DNA of 64,000 nucleotides from Anaerolineales bacterium (GTDB lineage Bacteria > Chloroflexota > Anaerolineae > Anaerolineales > Villigracilaceae): positions 248,001-312,000 of the forward strand of contig JAHDWB010000001.1 in assembly GCA_023382595.1 (NCBI GenBank), in the 5' to 3' direction. A model generated the notes under the pieces. That model worked only from the letters and a program-made list of their open reading frames with translations, made no database searches and was not told the origin of the DNA. This document shows positions 55,361-63,188 of the stretch, in pieces; the stretch's first letter is position 1; the number at the start of each line of letters is the position of its first letter. The position numbers and the translations under genes are program-made.

Positions 55361-56233
55361 ATGGAATTCCAGGAAGCCATCCGAAAAAAAGTCATTGACT
55401 TTCAGCGCACGGAGATCACCGAACATCACATCTACTCGCGGCTTGCGAAGAAGATCAATTCGCCCGAAAACGCAAAGATCATAAAGCAGATCGCGGACGA
55501 CGAACTCCGCCACTACAACGAGTGGAAGGGATACAGCGGACAGGATGTTTCGCCGAACTGGGCGCAGGTCTGGTGGTATTACCTTCTCAGCCGCATCTTC
55601 GGCTACACCTTCGGCATCAAGCTCATGGAACGCGGCGAGGAACAGGCGCAAAAGAATTATGCAGACGTGATCCCGTTCATCCCCGACGCGGAACGCATCC
55701 AACACGAGGAGGATGTGCACGAGGAGCGGTTGATCGCCATGCTCAACGAGGAACGCCTGGAATACGCGGGATCGGTGGTGCTTGGTCTCAACGACGCACT
55801 GGTGGAATTGACCGGCGCTCTTGCCGGTCTGACGCTTGCCCTGCAGAACACGAAACTGATAGCACTTTCCGGCTTGATCACAGGCATCGCCGCAGCGATG
55901 TCGATGGCGGCGAGCGAGTATCTTTCCACGCGCTCGGAGGACACCGGCAAACACCCCGTCCGCGCGGCGATCTACACCGGCATCGCCTACATCGTAACCG
56001 TCTTCCTGCTCATCCTGCCGTACCTGCTGTTTGAAAACTACTTCTTCAACCTGGCATGGGCGCTCGTCACCGCTGTGATCATCATTGCTGTTTTCAACTA
56101 TTACATATCCGTCGCCAAGGACGAACCCTTCCGCGCGCGCTTTTTGGAAATGGCAGGGCTGTCATTTGGCGTGGCGATCTTCTCGTTCATCATCGGTTAT
56201 TTCATCCGCATCTGGCTTGGGGTTGAGATATAG
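55361..56233 (+). CDS. Ferritin-like domain fused to VIT1/CCC1 iron/manganese transporter
   Basis: The 290-residue product from ATG 55361 (AGGAG 6 bases upstream) has two parts. Residues 1 to about 125 are a ferritin-like helical bundle with carboxylate/His motifs RTEITEHHIYSRL, ADDELRHYNEW and RIQHEEDVHEERL. Residues about 128-290 are a VIT1 family membrane domain, starting YAGSVVLGLNDALVELTGAL and AAAMSMAASEYLS, with five helices. Related fusions (MbfA, erythrin-VIT1) export iron or manganese, the soluble domain supplying or sensing the metal. A role in metal detoxification is likely. Confidence 0.9.
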   Translation: MEFQEAIRKKVIDFQRTEITEHHIYSRLAKKINSPENAKIIKQIADDELRHYNEWKGYSGQDVSPNWAQVWWYYLLSRIFGYTFGIKLMERGEEQAQKNYADVIPFIPDAERIQHEEDVHEERLIAMLNEERLEYAGSVVLGLNDALVELTGALAGLTLALQNTKLIALSGLITGIAAAMSMAASEYLSTRSEDTGKHPVRAAIYTGIAYIVTVFLLILPYLLFENYFFNLAWALVTAVIIIAVFNYYISVAKDEPFRARFLEMAGLSFGVAIFSFIIGYFIRIWLGVEI

Positions 56234-56282
56234 TTCTGACCTCACCCCCGTCCCCTCCCCTAAAAGGAGAGGGGAGTTTTGT

Positions 56283-57464
56283 ATGAAAATCTTATCAGTT
56301 GACATCGGTACAGGCACGCAGGATATTTTTCTTTATGATTCGAATCTCGACATCGAGAACGGATTCAAACTCGTCCTGCCTTCGCCTACGATGATGGTGC
56401 ATCGCCGTCTCAAGCAGTCGCTTCACACGCGGACCCCGATCCTGCTGACTGGACATCAAATGGGAGGCGGTCCCTCGGCTTGGGCGATCGAAGAATACGC
56501 TCGCGCAGGCATTCCCGTCTATATGACGCCTTCCGCTGCGACAACGTTGAACGATGAGTTGGATAAGGTGGAGGCGTTGGGGATAGAGATCGTCTCAGAG
56601 GAAGAAAGCCATAAGATATCAGGGGTCAGCAAGATCGAGTTGAAGGATTTCGATTTCGAGTTGATCTCCAAGACCTTCAAGGATTACGGCGTTTCGCTGG
56701 ATGATTTATCAGCAATCGCAGTGGCGGTCTTTGATCACGGTAATGCGCCCGCAGGAGTATCAGACAGGCAGTTCCGGTTTGATTATTTGGATGAACGCAT
56801 AAAAGAAAAGAACTCGCTTTCCGCGTTCGCATTTCTTTCCGACAACATCCCCGCCATCATGACGCGCCTGCAATCCGTAGCGGACTCGGCGGGAGAGTTG
56901 CCCTGTCCGCTGGTGGTGATGGACACGGCTCCAGCCGCAGTGTTGGGCGCAACCTTTGACCCTCAAGTGACTACGCGCAAACAGAAGATCATCTGCAATG
57001 TTGGCAACTTCCACACGCTGGCGTTTCGGCTGGGAGAAAAATGCATTGACGGCGTGTTCGAGCATCACACCGGCGAAATTGACCTGCCGAAGTTGGAAGG
57101 TCTCATCCGCAAACTGGCGGATGGCTCACTCAGGCACGAAGATGTGTTCGATGACATGGGTCACGGCGCGTTGATGTATTCGGATGATGCCTTTGAATTC
57201 GGGAAAGATGATTTCGATGTGGTGGTGACGGGACCGAGACGTTCGATGTTTGCAGGGGCGACGCATACCCTAACGGGCACACGTGCGTCGCCCCTACGCC
57301 CTTACTTCGCCGTTCCCTTTGGCGACATGATGATCGCGGGCTGTTTCGGTCTGCTGGCGGCAACAGCGGAGGTACTGCCCGGGTTGGCAGAACCAGTGAT
57401 AAGGTCGTTGCGAGGCGGGGGCGGACGGGGCGTCGCGCCGTGGGATGTGAATCCCAACGGTTAG
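56283..57464 (+). CDS. DUF1786 family protein
   Basis: A 393-residue protein from ATG 56283, behind GGAGAGGGGAG. It begins MKILSVDIGTGTQDIFLYD, resembling the phosphate-1 loop of the ASKHA (actin/hexokinase) fold; later VVMDTAPAAVLGA and CNVGNFHTLAFRL fit the phosphate-2 and adenosine parts, and the end has VPFGDMMIAGCFGLL. It may be an ATP-binding kinase-like or activator protein; no function is established that I can cite. A dispersed repeat is inserted in frame at 57255-57296. A short CTCACCCCC...GGGGAG palindrome precedes it. Confidence 0.78.
   Translation: MKILSVDIGTGTQDIFLYDSNLDIENGFKLVLPSPTMMVHRRLKQSLHTRTPILLTGHQMGGGPSAWAIEEYARAGIPVYMTPSAATTLNDELDKVEALGIEIVSEEESHKISGVSKIELKDFDFELISKTFKDYGVSLDDLSAIAVAVFDHGNAPAGVSDRQFRFDYLDERIKEKNSLSAFAFLSDNIPAIMTRLQSVADSAGELPCPLVVMDTAPAAVLGATFDPQVTTRKQKIICNVGNFHTLAFRLGEKCIDGVFEHHTGEIDLPKLEGLIRKLADGSLRHEDVFDDMGHGALMYSDDAFEFGKDDFDVVVTGPRRSMFAGATHTLTGTRASPLRPYFAVPFGDMMIAGCFGLLAATAEVLPGLAEPVIRSLRGGGGRGVAPWDVNPNG
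57255..57296. repeat. In-frame palindromic repeat inside DUF1786 gene
   Basis: GGGGCGACGCA (57255-57265) and TGCGTCGCCCC (57284-57294) flank 18 bases. Fragments of the same GGGGCG...CGCCCCTAC type lie between genes near 36440-36455, 49243-49262 and 58703-58727. Here it encodes a short extra loop, roughly GATHTLTGTRASPL, and preserves the frame. Confidence 0.6.
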
Positions 57465-57521
57465 GGAGTGCTATACTATGCATGAACGGGGGAATGTCCG
57501 TTTTGTAGAAAGGAGCGATTG

Positions 57522-58541
57522 ATGTCCTGGCAAACCCAACTGCGCGGAGACCCGCTCTCCTGGCTGCTTAATTCTGATTCGGCAAATGTCCGCTATCTGG
57601 CGATGCGTGATCTGCTCGACCTTCCACCCGATGACAAAAAATTGAAAGCGGCGCGAAGACTGGCGCACAAAGAGGGAGCGATCCCGCATGTGCTCTCGAA
57701 GATGAATGAGGAAGGATACTGGCAGAGGGCGGGCACGGGCTACGGACCGAAGTATAAATCCACGGTGTGGGCATTGATGCTGCTGGCACAACTCGGCGCT
57801 TCGGTGAAGGATGATAAGCGCATCCGGCTGGCTTGCAAGTATTATCTTGACCATGCCTTGAGCCCGGGCGGACAAATTTCCTGCATGACCAACAACGCCC
57901 CTTCTGGAACCATCGACTGCCTGCAAGGGAATATGCTTTGGTCGCTGATGGAGTTGGGCTATGAAGATAAACGCATGGACAACGCCTACGAATGGATGGC
58001 GCGCACGGTCACCGGCGAGGGTGTAGCGCCGATGAAGGATAAACATGCCGAGGTGCGATATTTTGCGGGGAAGTATGGTCCGACCTTTGCGTGCGGGGCG
58101 AACAACAAATTGCCGTGCGCATGGGGCGGAGTCAAAGTTCTGTTGGCGCTGGGCAGACTGCCCGTCGAAAAACGAAGCGGATTGATCCAACGGGCGATCC
58201 AACACGGCGTGGATTTCTTTTTTGAAGTGGATCCATCCACGGCAGAGTATCCCAACGGGTATGCGGAAAAACCGAGCGGCAACTGGTGGAAGTTCGGCTT
58301 CCCCGTTTTTTACGTCACCGATATTTTGCAGATCGCCGAAGCATTGACAGCATTGGGTTATGCCGACGACCCGCGGCTCGCGAACACGCTCGAACTCATC
58401 CGCTCGAAGCAGGATGAGCAGGGACGCTGGCTGTTGGAGTACAACTACGACGGCAAGACCTGGATGCGGTTCGGGAAGATGAAGGAACCGAATGAATGGG
58501 TCACGCTGCGGGCGTTGCGTGTGTTGAAAGCGGCGGGGTGA
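57522..58541 (+). CDS. Prenyltransferase-like alpha/alpha-toroid protein
   Basis: A 339-residue protein from ATG 57522 (AAAGGAG 7 bases upstream). Several repeats of the alpha/alpha-toroid found in terpene cyclases and prenyltransferase beta subunits are present: YKSTVWALMLLAQLG, GTIDCLQGNMLWSLMELG, VTDILQIAEALTALG and TLRALRVLKAAG. Short Cys motifs (ISCMTNN, IDCLQG, FACGANNKLPCAWGG) could bind metal. Catalytic acidic motifs of squalene cyclases are not evident. Function unknown; some homologues carry misleading nitrogen-fixation names. Confidence 0.7.
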   Translation: MSWQTQLRGDPLSWLLNSDSANVRYLAMRDLLDLPPDDKKLKAARRLAHKEGAIPHVLSKMNEEGYWQRAGTGYGPKYKSTVWALMLLAQLGASVKDDKRIRLACKYYLDHALSPGGQISCMTNNAPSGTIDCLQGNMLWSLMELGYEDKRMDNAYEWMARTVTGEGVAPMKDKHAEVRYFAGKYGPTFACGANNKLPCAWGGVKVLLALGRLPVEKRSGLIQRAIQHGVDFFFEVDPSTAEYPNGYAEKPSGNWWKFGFPVFYVTDILQIAEALTALGYADDPRLANTLELIRSKQDEQGRWLLEYNYDGKTWMRFGKMKEPNEWVTLRALRVLKAAG

Positions 58542-58737
58542 AGTTCATCCGCTGAACGGTACATAGACGTGACATTAGGGGCGTCTCCAAGGGGATATTT
58601 TGCATGGTTGTCATTCACCCAATACAGATATAATCGCCACAAAGCATGAGGCAGTTCCCGTTCGATGAGCATGGGAATTTGAAGTCCAAAATTACCCCCA
58701 ATCAGGGCGGGAGGACCCCGCCCCTACAGGAGAATAT
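58542..58737 (+). promoter_or_regulatory. glmS upstream region with promoter and GC-rich repeat
   Basis: TATAAT (58628-58633) with TTGTCA 15 bases before it is the best promoter. The leader of about 100 nt has a GGGCGGG...CCCGCCC repeat (58703-58723) of the dispersed type, then AGGAG before the ATG. I looked for a glmS ribozyme core and did not find one. No gene is supported here. Confidence 0.5.
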
Positions 58738-60525
58738 ATGTGTGGCATTTTCGGGTACGTAACAAATAAAGAAGAAGCATTGGGACCGATTCTGATCGAG
58801 GCGGCGGAACGGCTCACCTACCGCGGCTATGACTCGGTCGGCGCGGCGGCGTTGAACAACGGCAACATTGACTTGCGCAAGGACGTCGGCAAGGTGGATG
58901 CGGTGGCGGTGAAATACAATATCGCCGAAATGCGCGGACAGCGCGGCATCACCCAGTTGCGCTGGGCGACGTTCGGCGAGCCATCGCAGGTTAATTCACA
59001 GCCGCACTTAGACTCAGACGGCGACATGGTCGGCGCGCACAACGGCAACGTGGTGAATAATGTCGAATTGCGCGAACAGTTCATCGCCGAGGGCATGACC
59101 GTACGTTCGCAAAATGATGGCGAGACGTGCGTTCACGCCGTTGAGAGATATATCAATCGCGGATATGAATTCATCGACGCGATCCGTCTGGCATATGGCG
59201 ACCTTGAAGGCGATTACGCCTTTGTCATCGGGCGCGCCAATGACGATAAACTGTACGCCTTCAAAAAAGGCTCCGGCATGGTGGTGGGACTCGGCGAAGG
59301 CTTTACCTGCGTTTCGTCCGACCTGCCTTCGATTCTGCCGTTGACGCGCGAAGTGATCCGCCCGCAGGATGGGGAGATCGTCACGCTCTGGGCGGACAAG
59401 GTCGAGGTGCGTTCGGTCAAGGATGGAAAACTCATTGACAGAAAACAGGAAACCGTGACCGAGACGATGGACGCGGTGCAAAAGGGCGGGTATCCGCATT
59501 TCATGTTGAAGGAGATCCACGAGCAGAGTCAGGTCGCGCGCGAGTTATTCCACGTGCTGAACGGCAACCGCGAGGTCGAAACGCTGGTCGAGAAGATGAA
59601 GAACGCGCGTCATCTGTATTTCATCGGCTGCGGCACGAGTTATCATGCGGCGTCGGCGGGCGCGGTCTATTTCGCGCAATTGGCTGGGCGCGCCGTCATC
59701 CCCGTGCTCGCGCCGCAGTTCATCCCGCAATATGCACCGACAGTTAATCACGAGGACGTGGGCATTTTCGTCAGTCAGTCGGGCGAGACCAAGGATGTGC
59801 TCAACGCGCTGGAAGCGGCGGAGGCGAAGGGCATGGCGTGTCATGGATTGGCGAACGTGGTCGGCTCGACCTTGACCAAAAGCGCTTCGCTCTGCCTCCC
59901 CTTGTGCTGCGGATACGAGATCAGCGTTCCCGCCACGAAGACCTTTACCAACCAGGTCGTTTCGTTCCTGTATCTGGCATACAAGATGGCGGGACGGGAT
60001 GTGCGCGAGCTGGACGCCATCCCCGAGTTGATGGAGCAGACCCTTTCGATGGTCGAGCCGCAGGTCAAGCAGATCGCGGAAGACATCAACGAGTGGAACG
60101 ACCTGTACTGTCTCGGCTACGGCGCGACCTATCCCATCGCGCTCGAAGGCGCGTTGAAGTTGAAAGAGATCACCTACGCCCATTGCGAAGGGATGCTTTC
60201 GACCGAGTTCAAACACGGACCACTCTCGGCGGTCAGCAAAGGCTTCCCCATCATCTTTGTGTCGGATGGCAGTGCAAATCCGCTCATCATCAGTGGACTC
60301 AATGAAGTGAAGGTACGCGGCGCACGCACCATCGTCATCGCCGAAGAAGACGCCCGCCTGCGCGCCAACGCGGACGATGTGATCGTGCTGCCCAAGTCCG
60401 ACCCGCAGATCGCGGCGCTGCTCGGTGTGCTGCCGCTGCAGTTGTTGTCGTATCATATGTCCGTCATGCGTGGATATGATCCCGATTTCCCAAGGAATTT
60501 GAGCAAGACGTTGACGGTGGATTGA
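58738..60525 (+). CDS. glmS: Glutamine-fructose-6-phosphate aminotransferase (isomerising)
   Basis: A 595-residue GlmS. The N-terminal glutaminase domain starts MCGIFGYVTNKEEALG with Cys2 as nucleophile and has RGYDSVGAAAL, LRWATFGEPSQVN and GAHNGNVVNN. Two SIS sugar-isomerase domains follow (FIGCGTSYHAASAGA; GYGATYPIALEGALKLKEI), and the end is DFPRNLSKTLTVD. It makes glucosamine-6-phosphate for peptidoglycan. Its 3' end is the source of several copies found downstream, marking this as an integration site. Confidence 0.97.
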   Translation: MCGIFGYVTNKEEALGPILIEAAERLTYRGYDSVGAAALNNGNIDLRKDVGKVDAVAVKYNIAEMRGQRGITQLRWATFGEPSQVNSQPHLDSDGDMVGAHNGNVVNNVELREQFIAEGMTVRSQNDGETCVHAVERYINRGYEFIDAIRLAYGDLEGDYAFVIGRANDDKLYAFKKGSGMVVGLGEGFTCVSSDLPSILPLTREVIRPQDGEIVTLWADKVEVRSVKDGKLIDRKQETVTETMDAVQKGGYPHFMLKEIHEQSQVARELFHVLNGNREVETLVEKMKNARHLYFIGCGTSYHAASAGAVYFAQLAGRAVIPVLAPQFIPQYAPTVNHEDVGIFVSQSGETKDVLNALEAAEAKGMACHGLANVVGSTLTKSASLCLPLCCGYEISVPATKTFTNQVVSFLYLAYKMAGRDVRELDAIPELMEQTLSMVEPQVKQIAEDINEWNDLYCLGYGATYPIALEGALKLKEITYAHCEGMLSTEFKHGPLSAVSKGFPIIFVSDGSANPLIISGLNEVKVRGARTIVIAEEDARLRANADDVIVLPKSDPQIAALLGVLPLQLLSYHMSVMRGYDPDFPRNLSKTLTVD

Positions 60526-60529
60526 TCTC

Positions 60530-60595
60530 GTAGGTCACGCTTTTAGCGTGACATTGCAGCAATCACCAAAGCGTCACGTCACAGACGTGACCTAC
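60530..60595. repeat. REP-like palindrome pair a
   Basis: GTAGGTCACGCTTTTAGCGTGAC forms one hairpin (the arms are GTCACGCT and AGCGTGAC) and GTCACGTC-ACA-GACGTGAC a second in inverted order, ending CCTAC. It lies 5 bases after the glmS stop. Confidence 0.8.
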
Positions 60596-60600
60596 AGGTC

Positions 60601-60669
60601 ATGAGCGTGATGCGCGGGTTCAACCCTGATTTCCCGATGAATTTGAGTAAAACGCTGACGGTGGATTAA
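60601..60669 (+). pseudogene. Diverged copy of glmS 3' end (23 codons)
   Basis: The frame reads MSVMRGFNPDFPMNLSKT then LTVD and a TAA stop. It matches the last 22 codons of glmS with many synonymous changes (ATGAGCGTGATGCGC against ATGTCCGTCATGCGT) and three amino-acid changes. It follows directly on REP pair a and is followed by REP unit b. It looks like the tail of a different glmS allele. Confidence 0.8.
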
Positions 60670-60673
60670 TGAT

Positions 60674-60727
60674 GTAGGTCACGCTTGAAGCGTGACCTTT
60701 TTATAAGCAAGAAATTGTCACGTCATC
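60674..60727. repeat. REP-like palindrome unit b, second hairpin incomplete
   Basis: GTAGGTCACGCTTGAAGCGTGACC is complete; the partner is cut to TTGTCACGTCATCCC. It lies just beyond the transposase 3' end. Confidence 0.7.
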
Positions 60728-60758
60728 CCCTCGCTACGCTCGAGGTGCTTCGCCAGAC

Positions 60759-61271
60759 CTACTCGCCCCAATCTATATCTTTTGGCTCATCCCAATAAAA
60801 AGCGGGAGGATACAGCCCGCGTTTCTCCCATTCGAGATAACTACTGTTTTGCCAATCGCGCGGGTCTCGAACATATCCGTGCCGGACAGGGTTGAAATGA
60901 ATGTAATGCAAATGGTTCTCAAAGTCTTTGTCGTCTCGAATCACATGATCCCAAAACCGCTTTTGCCAGAATTTCATAGATTGAGACGAGGAAAGACCGA
61001 GTTTCTTTTTGTATTCCTTGGTGAAATTCGTTTTCAGCGAACGCATGATATCGCTAAAATTGCCGCCGCCCGTTGGCTGGATGAGCATATGGAAATGATC
61101 GAAGAGAAAAACATATCCCAGCATGATAAAAGGATATAGTTCTTTGACATTGCGCAAGATCTGGCGCAGCAAGCTCATATGCGCCGCGTCTCGAAAAATA
61201 GGTTCACGATCTTGAACGACCTGCGTGATAAAAACCGCCGAGCCGGGGATATAATAACGGCGAAAATTCAT
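60759..61271 (-). CDS. REP-associated tyrosine transposase (Y1, RAYT)
   Basis: A 170-residue IS200-like Y1 transposase of the RAYT group. It starts MNFRRYYIPGSAVFITQVV; the HuH metal motif is FDHFHMLIQPTGGG; WQKRFWDHVIRDDKDFENH and the catalytic Tyr in YIHFNPVRHGYV follow. These enzymes nick single-stranded DNA at REP hairpins and are thought to spread REP elements. Palindromes of one family lie on both sides (60674-60727 and 61289-61358), so this is a complete RAYT-REP unit. TATAAT (61278-61283) lies 6 bases before the ATG. Confidence 0.92.
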   Translation of the reverse strand: MNFRRYYIPGSAVFITQVVQDREPIFRDAAHMSLLRQILRNVKELYPFIMLGYVFLFDHFHMLIQPTGGGNFSDIMRSLKTNFTKEYKKKLGLSSSQSMKFWQKRFWDHVIRDDKDFENHLHYIHFNPVRHGYVRDPRDWQNSSYLEWEKRGLYPPAFYWDEPKDIDWGE

Positions 61272-61277
61272 GCTCGA

Positions 61278-61283
61278 ATTATA
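61278..61283 (-). promoter_or_regulatory. -10 box of RAYT gene, leaderless arrangement
   Basis: TATAAT, then TCGAGC and the ATG on the minus strand; the box is only 6 bases from REP pair c. Confidence 0.5.
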
Positions 61284-61288
61284 CACAC

Positions 61289-61358
61289 GTAGGTCACGCT
61301 TGTAGCGTGACGTCTCGTACCATTTTCCAATAATCGTCACGTCACAGACGTGACCTAC
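61289..61358. repeat. REP-like palindrome pair c
   Basis: Hairpins GTCACGCT-TGT-AGCGTGAC and GTCACGTC-ACA-GACGTGAC with an intervening AT-rich spacer CCATTTTCCAATAATC. It is nearly identical to pair d. Confidence 0.85.
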
Positions 61359-61366
61359 AAAACGTC

Positions 61367-61381
61367 CACCCCGATTTCCCA
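61367..61381 (+). pseudogene. Fragment of glmS 3' end
   Basis: CACCCCGATTTCCCA encodes HPDFP, matching DPDFP near the GlmS C-terminus, and is joined to TTGGTGATGTAGGTC of the next REP. It is too short to stand alone; its position after REP pair c makes the relation likely. Confidence 0.55.
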
Positions 61382-61389
61382 TTGGTGAT

Positions 61390-61458
61390 GTAGGTCACGC
61401 GTGTAGCGTGACATTGCGTCCATTCCCCAATAATCGTCACGTCACAGACGTGACCTAC
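61390..61458. repeat. REP-like palindrome pair d
   Basis: Hairpins with arms GTCACGCG/GCGTGAC and GTCACGTC/GACGTGAC, spacer CATTCCCCAATAATC. Together with the following glmS tail it repeats the structure of pair c plus fragment. Confidence 0.85.
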
Positions 61459-61466
61459 AAGACGTC

Positions 61467-61514
61467 CATCCCGATTTCCCAAGGAATTTGAGCAAGACAT
61501 TTACGGTGGATTAG
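61467..61514 (+). pseudogene. Third copy of glmS 3' end (16 codons)
   Basis: The frame reads HPDFPRNLSKTFTVD and a TAG stop, one amino acid (F for L) different from native glmS, with DNA nearly identical (CCGATTTCCCAAGGAATTTG). It follows REP pair d and is directly followed by the promoter of the HNH-DGQHR gene. Confidence 0.8.
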
Positions 61515-61515
61515 G

Positions 61516-61521
61516 TATAAT
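61516..61521 (+). promoter_or_regulatory. -10 box of HNH-DGQHR gene
   Basis: TATAAT begins 2 bases after the stop of the glmS tail copy. The gene has its own GGAG 10 bases before the ATG. Confidence 0.55.
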
Positions 61522-61555
61522 TTCCATAGTAGATTTTCAACTATGGAGTAAAGAG

Positions 61556-63070
61556 ATGTCCAAGCGCCAAATTTCAGATACAGAAAAGCAGCAAGTTATC
61601 GAATTACAACGAGAAAGTGATGGTTCCTTGCGTTGTTTTATCTCTGGCGAAGTAATCAATCTTCAAACCGATGAATATGAATTTGACCACATCCAACCAT
61701 ATTCTCAAGGAGGAGATACAAATACCGCAAATATTCGCGTAGTACTCCGAACTTATAATCGACGTAAATCCGATCAATCACTTTACGAAGTGAGAGATAA
61801 TCTGCGCCTTGAAAGACTTTTCATTGAGAAGAAAAATTCGATAAAACTCCAAGATCTTCTCGAACTAAAGTCTATAGAACACCGGACAATTCATACTACT
61901 ATTCAAAATGAGAGAGTAAGTATTACTGATGGTACAGACATCAGAGTATTCCCCACCTTTGTTGACCCAATTCTAGATGTTCATTACTTTTATGGAAGAG
62001 TACCTCTAAAATGGATACAGAACGATGATCAAGAAGGTTTACAGCCACGTGTTATAGATTTCAAAAGGCTGGTGACTCTTCGCGATCACTTGAAATCTCA
62101 TCCTCAAATGGCTCCAGCCATTTCCCGCCTGTTAGATGATACGATTCGTTTGTTTGACGGACAACACAAAGTTGCTGCTCAAATCTTGAATGGGATGGAT
62201 GAAATTGACATCAAGGTATATCTGTCTCCCACAGATGTAGCAGCGTCGAAAAAATTATTCGATATGCTTATGATTACTAACCTTGAGGCACATTCAAAAT
62301 TGCGACAAGTTCCATTTTATACATCAACATTATTAGAGAGATTGTCAGTCATTTATCGCGAGTTATGGGAAGAATTCGCAACCAAGAAGCCCGCTTCGCA
62401 ACACTCAGAAGCGAACTTCGTTAGTTTTCTAATCAACGAGAAAAAATTTGCCCGTGCAAAAGCCAACGATGTGTTTCGAGCCGCAGTAAAAGATAATGCA
62501 TTATCTCAATCCTTTTTGATCCCGTTTATTGCCGAGGCATCAAAAGATGCTTCTTATCCCATCACACAAGAAATAATGAATAAGGCAATTTTTCCTGTTT
62601 GTCTATATCTTCAACCATCGCCTGCCCTGTTTGATACACCTGCAGATTATCGAAACCATGAAGTCTCCAATTTTCGTGCCTTCTCTGAAATGCTAGTGGA
62701 ACTAAGTTTTCTGCAAGAATGGGTACAGAGACAATCAAACACTAACTTAACAAACATCCAATTAAAAGCAAGGCGCATTTGGCATAAGGGTTCTGTATTA
62801 ACCTGGAGTCCTTATCTGAAGGATATTATTATCAACACCTTCAACATGATGACTGAGGATGAACGCACGAGATTGCTTTACCGAGAAGAAATGACAGATG
62901 ACCATAGACATAGGATTCAAACATATCTTTCTCGTCTGTTTAATCACCCAATGTGGGATATGCCTGAAGGTGAAATAGATAGCATATTGGTATCTGCTAA
63001 GAAACAAGATGATTTATTTAGGCGAAATGGATTAACATCCCATTACGTCTTAACAGGCAATAGTGGGTAA
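61556..63070 (+). CDS. HNH endonuclease-like plus DGQHR-domain protein, AT-rich
   Basis: A 504-residue protein with two recognisable parts. Residues about 25-75 resemble an HNH nuclease: CFISGEVI, EFDHIQPYSQGGDTNTANI (Asp44-His45) and TYNRRKSD, giving the D-H...N...N pattern; the usual Cys pairs are mostly missing. Residues about 165-290 hold RLFDGQHKVAAQIL (DGQHK at 201-205) and LFDMLMITNLEAHSKLR, the signature of DGQHR/DndB-like ParB-fold proteins known from DNA-modification systems. The last 200 residues are helical and unassigned. AT content is much higher than in glmS. Single gene, own promoter, at the end of the RAYT/REP/glmS-tail site: a candidate defence or DNA-processing gene (inference). 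Confidence 0.7.
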   Translation: MSKRQISDTEKQQVIELQRESDGSLRCFISGEVINLQTDEYEFDHIQPYSQGGDTNTANIRVVLRTYNRRKSDQSLYEVRDNLRLERLFIEKKNSIKLQDLLELKSIEHRTIHTTIQNERVSITDGTDIRVFPTFVDPILDVHYFYGRVPLKWIQNDDQEGLQPRVIDFKRLVTLRDHLKSHPQMAPAISRLLDDTIRLFDGQHKVAAQILNGMDEIDIKVYLSPTDVAASKKLFDMLMITNLEAHSKLRQVPFYTSTLLERLSVIYRELWEEFATKKPASQHSEANFVSFLINEKKFARAKANDVFRAAVKDNALSQSFLIPFIAEASKDASYPITQEIMNKAIFPVCLYLQPSPALFDTPADYRNHEVSNFRAFSEMLVELSFLQEWVQRQSNTNLTNIQLKARRIWHKGSVLTWSPYLKDIIINTFNMMTEDERTRLLYREEMTDDHRHRIQTYLSRLFNHPMWDMPEGEIDSILVSAKKQDDLFRRNGLTSHYVLTGNSG

Positions 63071-63188
63071 ATTTATAAATACCATCCCTAAGTTTGGGGT
63101 TGGCAAAGTGTGGTTTGGAAAGGATTCAGGGGATCCACAAATATTTCTACGAGAAAGCAATGTGCAGGAGTGCTAAACCCATCCCCGC

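Noticed and set aside
58634-58737. glmS ribozyme in the glmS leader
   Set aside because: The conserved core and pseudoknot pattern were not found; the leader is mostly a dispersed GC-rich repeat and a short AT-rich part.
60526-61515. CRISPR array
   Set aside because: The repeats are palindromic pairs of variable spacing beside a RAYT gene, with no cas genes and no unique spacers of uniform length.
60526-63070. Tn7-like transposon at the glmS attachment site
   Set aside because: No tnsA, tnsB, tnsC or tnsD/tniQ gene is present; only a Y1 RAYT transposase and REP palindromes are seen.
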